A stretch of DNA of 64,000 nt. Origin: Calothrix brevissima NIES-22. GTDB lineage: Bacteria; Cyanobacteriota; Cyanobacteriia; Cyanobacteriales; Nostocaceae. The position numbers were made by a program, and so were the translations under genes. The number at the start of each line of letters is the position of its first letter. The stretch's first letter is position 1. A model generated the notes under the pieces. That model saw nothing but the letters and a program-made list of their open reading frames with translations, searched no databases and was not told the origin of the DNA. The stretch is from NCBI RefSeq assembly GCF_002367995.1, contig NZ_AP018207.1:2649083-2713082 (forward strand), read 5' to 3'. Below, piece after piece: positions 61,843-64,000 of the stretch.

Positions 61843-64000
61843 ATGTCCTTTGTCCCTTTGCATATTCACAGTGACTACAGCTTACTTGATGGGGCGAGTC
61901 AGCTACCAGAGTTGGTGGATCGCGCGATCGCCTTGGGGATGAAAGCGATCGCCCTCACCGATCACGGCGTCATGTACGGTGCGGTAGAACTGATCAAAAC
62001 TTGTCGCAGTAAGAACATTAAGCCAATTCTTGGCAACGAAATGTACATCATTAATGGCGATATTGAAAAGCAAGAACGCCGCCCCCGTTATCATCAAATT
62101 GTCTTAGCTAAAAATACCAAAGGCTACAAAAATTTAGTCAAATTAACTACTATTTCCCATCTCAAAGGTGTACAAGGAAAAGGCATTTTTTCTCGTCCTT
62201 GCGTCAATAAAGAATTATTAAAAGAATATCATGAAGGTTTGATAGTTACTAGTGCATGTTTGGGCGGAGAAATTCCCCAAGCAATTCTCAGTGGTAGACC
62301 AGATGCAGCCCGTAAAGTTGCTCAATGGTATAAAGATGTTTTTGGTGATGACTATTATTTAGAAATTCAAGACCACGGTTCTCAAGAAGATAGAATCGTC
62401 AATGTTGAAATTATTAAAATTGCCAAAGAATTAGGAATTAAATTTGTTGCAACTAATGATTCTCATTATATTTCTTGCTTTGATGTCGAAGCACACGATG
62501 CTTTGCTTTGTATTCAAACAGGCAAGCTAATTAGTGAAGATAATCGAATGCGTTATAGCGGCACAGAATATCTCAAATCTGCCGAAGAAATGAAGCTGCT
62601 ATTTCGCGATCATTTACCCGATGATGTCATTGCTGAAGCTGTAGCCACCACCGAAGAAGTAGCCGATAAAGTCGAGCCTTACCAAATTATGGGTGAGCCG
62701 CGAATCCCCAATTATCCCATACCATCAGGACATACAGCCGATACTTATGTAGAAGAAGTCGCTTGGCAAGGATTATTAGAAAGATTAAATCGTAAATCTC
62801 GTAATGAAGTAGACCGAGTATATAAAGAAAGGCTGGAATATGAATTAAAAATGCTCCAGCAAATGGGATTTTCTACCTACTTTTTAGTAGTTTGGGATTA
62901 CATCAAATTTGCGAGAGATAACAATATTCCTGTGGGCCCGGGAAGAGGATGTGTCTTAGCAGATACTAAAGTTATGCTGGCAAGTGGCGAACAAGTTAAC
63001 ATTAAAGATGTGCAAATTGGGCAACAAGTAATTACTCATCAAGGCAATATTTTACCTATTACAAATAAACACGAATATCCCTGTGATGAAGAAATCGTTA
63101 AAATTGAGGTTGCTAATGAAGAACTATATTTAACTAAAGACCATAAAATTTGGGCAGTAAAAACTGATGAATGTACGGTAATGGGCGTTAAACAAGCCAA
63201 TGTTTGTAAACCTAGCTGTACTAGATATTGTTCTGTCAAACCCTATCAAGACTACCAATTAAAATGGATAGAAGCAGGAAAATTACGCAAAAATGATTTT
63301 GTTGTCTTTCCTAGAGTGCAATCTGCTGAAGAAGAAATTATCTTCGATCTGTTAGATTTTGTAGAATCTAAATCTTATTTAAAATTTGATAGAGAATTTA
63401 TCTGGTATGAAATTGGTACAAATCATTTAATTACCAAGAAAATTCCCAGATACATATTATTTAACGCAGATCTCGCCAAAATTCTTGGTTATTATATTGC
63501 CGAGGGCTGGTCAAGATTGGGAGAAAGAGAATGTGCTATTGGTTTTGGTTTACACAAAGATGAGATGAATTATGCCGAGGAAATTTCCCATCTCATCAAT
63601 CAAGTTTTTGCCTTAGAAAGTAAAATAGTTCCTCATCCAGAAAAGAAATCTCTCCAAGTTATCAGTTATTCCCGAATAGTGGGAGAATTCTTAGCTAATT
63701 TGTGCGGTAAAGGAGCGAACCATAAGCATATACCCACTGATATTATTACCAAAGGTAAATCTGAATATATCAGAATTTTAATTGCTTATCTGTTTCGCGG
63801 AGATGGGCATCCTGGCACAAAAGATAAAACTATAAATCTCAAATATACAACTACTTCTAGTAACCTCGCTTCACAATTAAGGCTACTACTAGCGCGTTTT
63901 GGCTACTGGGCATCTATTATTAAAAGGCGAAAACAAAAAGTCAATTGGTCTACAGAATATTCTGTAAAGCTAGCAGGAAAACAGCTACTTAACTGGAATA
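61843..64000 (+). CDS. dnaE: DNA polymerase III alpha subunit, N-terminal part with intein, runs off the window
   Basis: The ATG at 61843 follows GGAG (61833-61836). The frame stays open to the window end (719 codons). Residues 1-369 are DnaE: the PHP domain starts [20 protein letters not shown] with [27 protein letters not shown] and ATNDSHYI. The polymerase domain begins with [20 protein letters not shown] and reaches NIPVGPGRG. At residue 370, where DnaE has GPGRGS, the frame switches to an intein beginning with cysteine. This subunit is the replicative polymerase. Cyanobacterial DnaE often carries a split intein at a later site; this one is contiguous and elsewhere. Confidence 0.95.
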   Translation, partial: MSFVPLHIHSDYSLLDGASQLPELVDRAIALGMKAIALTDHGVMYGAVELIKTCRSKNIKPILGNEMYIINGDIEKQERRPRYHQIVLAKNTKGYKNLVKLTTISHLKGVQGKGIFSRPCVNKELLKEYHEGLIVTSACLGGEIPQAILSGRPDAARKVAQWYKDVFGDDYYLEIQDHGSQEDRIVNVEIIKIAKELGIKFVATNDSHYISCFDVEAHDALLCIQTGKLISEDNRMRYSGTEYLKSAEEMKLLFRDHLPDDVIAEAVATTEEVADKVEPYQIMGEPRIPNYPIPSGHTADTYVEEVAWQGLLERLNRKSRNEVDRVYKERLEYELKMLQQMGFSTYFLVVWDYIKFARDNNIPVGPGRGCVLADTKVMLASGEQVNIKDVQIGQQVITHQGNILPITNKHEYPCDEEIVKIEVANEELYLTKDHKIWAVKTDECTVMGVKQANVCKPSCTRYCSVKPYQDYQLKWIEAGKLRKNDFVVFPRVQSAEEEIIFDLLDFVESKSYLKFDREFIWYEIGTNHLITKKIPRYILFNADLAKILGYYIAEGWSRLGERECAIGFGLHKDEMNYAEEISHLINQVFALESKIVPHPEKKSLQVISYSRIVGEFLANLCGKGANHKHIPTDIITKGKSEYIRILIAYLFRGDGHPGTKDKTINLKYTTTSSNLASQLRLLLARFGYWASIIKRRKQKVNWSTEYSVKLAGKQLLNWN
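62950..64000 (+). other. Intein with LAGLIDADG homing endonuclease in DnaE (3' end outside window)
   Basis: The intein starts at Cys 62950 ([20 protein letters not shown], block A). Block B is LTKDHKIW with the T-x-x-H pair at intein residues 62-65. A first dodecapeptide [13 protein letters not shown] (63472-63510) and a second, [12 protein letters not shown] (about 63778-63813), mark a LAGLIDADG endonuclease. The C-terminal splicing motif (HN followed by S/C/T) lies beyond the window. The insertion point is within the highly conserved GPGRGS motif. Confidence 0.93.

Noticed and set aside
1-64000. tRNA, rRNA, tmRNA or other structured housekeeping RNA genes
   Set aside because: Reading both strands showed no clover-leaf with a T-loop GTTCRAATC pattern and no rRNA-like sequence. 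A covariance-model scan could still reveal a divergent one.

Overview
The window looks like chromosomal DNA of a filamentous, probably Nostocales-type (Nostoc/Calothrix/Tolypothrix-like) cyanobacterium. The HIP1 octamer GCGATCGC recurs throughout. Heptanucleotide tandem repeats (STRR type) sit between many genes. Several families of long palindromic dispersed repeats are present, and gene content is typical of the group: EAL and Ser/Thr kinase signalling proteins, STAND ATPases with WD40 propellers, Uma2 nucleases, pentapeptide repeats and aerobic-type cob genes. The genus cannot be decided from the sequence alone.

Layout. 1-6.7 kb: the 5' end of a possible minus-strand gene, a TM2 protein and a ComEA-like HhH protein, then a repeat-rich accessory stretch with two short double-glycine-leader-like peptides and an RTX calcium-binding protein. 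6.7-18.3 kb: an EAL phosphodiesterase, MurJ, two tandem paralogous Ser/Thr kinases with a shared C-terminal domain, an FAD-linked oxidase, a STAND-like ATPase carrying an in-frame repeat insertion, and a Uma2 nuclease. 18.4-22.6 kb: a WD40 protein and an ATPase that together look like one STAND protein split in two. 23-27.6 kb: an NMT1/Thi5-type ABC transporter whose binding-protein gene is broken by an IS4-like element. 28.4-41.9 kb: GTP cyclohydrolase II-like URC1, DUF1688 URC4 and uracil phosphoribosyltransferase, next to a complete BMP-type nucleoside ABC importer and a ureidoglycolate lyase-like gene. This reads as a pyrimidine salvage/catabolism island. It has been invaded by a REP-associated transposase block, two pentapeptide-repeat genes and a MazF-type toxin-antitoxin pair.

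42-45.9 kb: a glyoxalase-fold protein, an overlapping pair of Thg1-like 3'-5' polymerase and polynucleotide-kinase-like enzyme (candidate RNA-end repair), a secreted protein and an endonuclease/exonuclease/phosphatase-family protein. 46.0-46.7 kb: a CRISPR array of 8 repeats with no cas genes nearby. 47-52.7 kb: a tandem-repeat field, then a DUF4336 protein, a cupin, an FMN reductase, a DM13 lipoprotein and a GAF histidine kinase. 52.7-59.9 kb: cobalamin biosynthesis. cobG-cobH-cobI lie behind a cobalamin riboswitch, cobL is divergent, then come a second Uma2 gene, cobK and a DUF1636 metal-binding protein. 60-64 kb: a 59-residue orphan protein, a cation symporter, and the 5' part of dnaE. The dnaE frame is interrupted by an intein with a homing-endonuclease domain placed inside the conserved GPGRGS motif; it runs off the window.

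The points that best reward follow-up are the URC/nucleoside-importer island, the Thg1-PNK pair, the duplicated GG-peptide units, the nested palindromic repeat families (one copy inserted in frame in a gene), the split STAND protein, and the DnaE intein.
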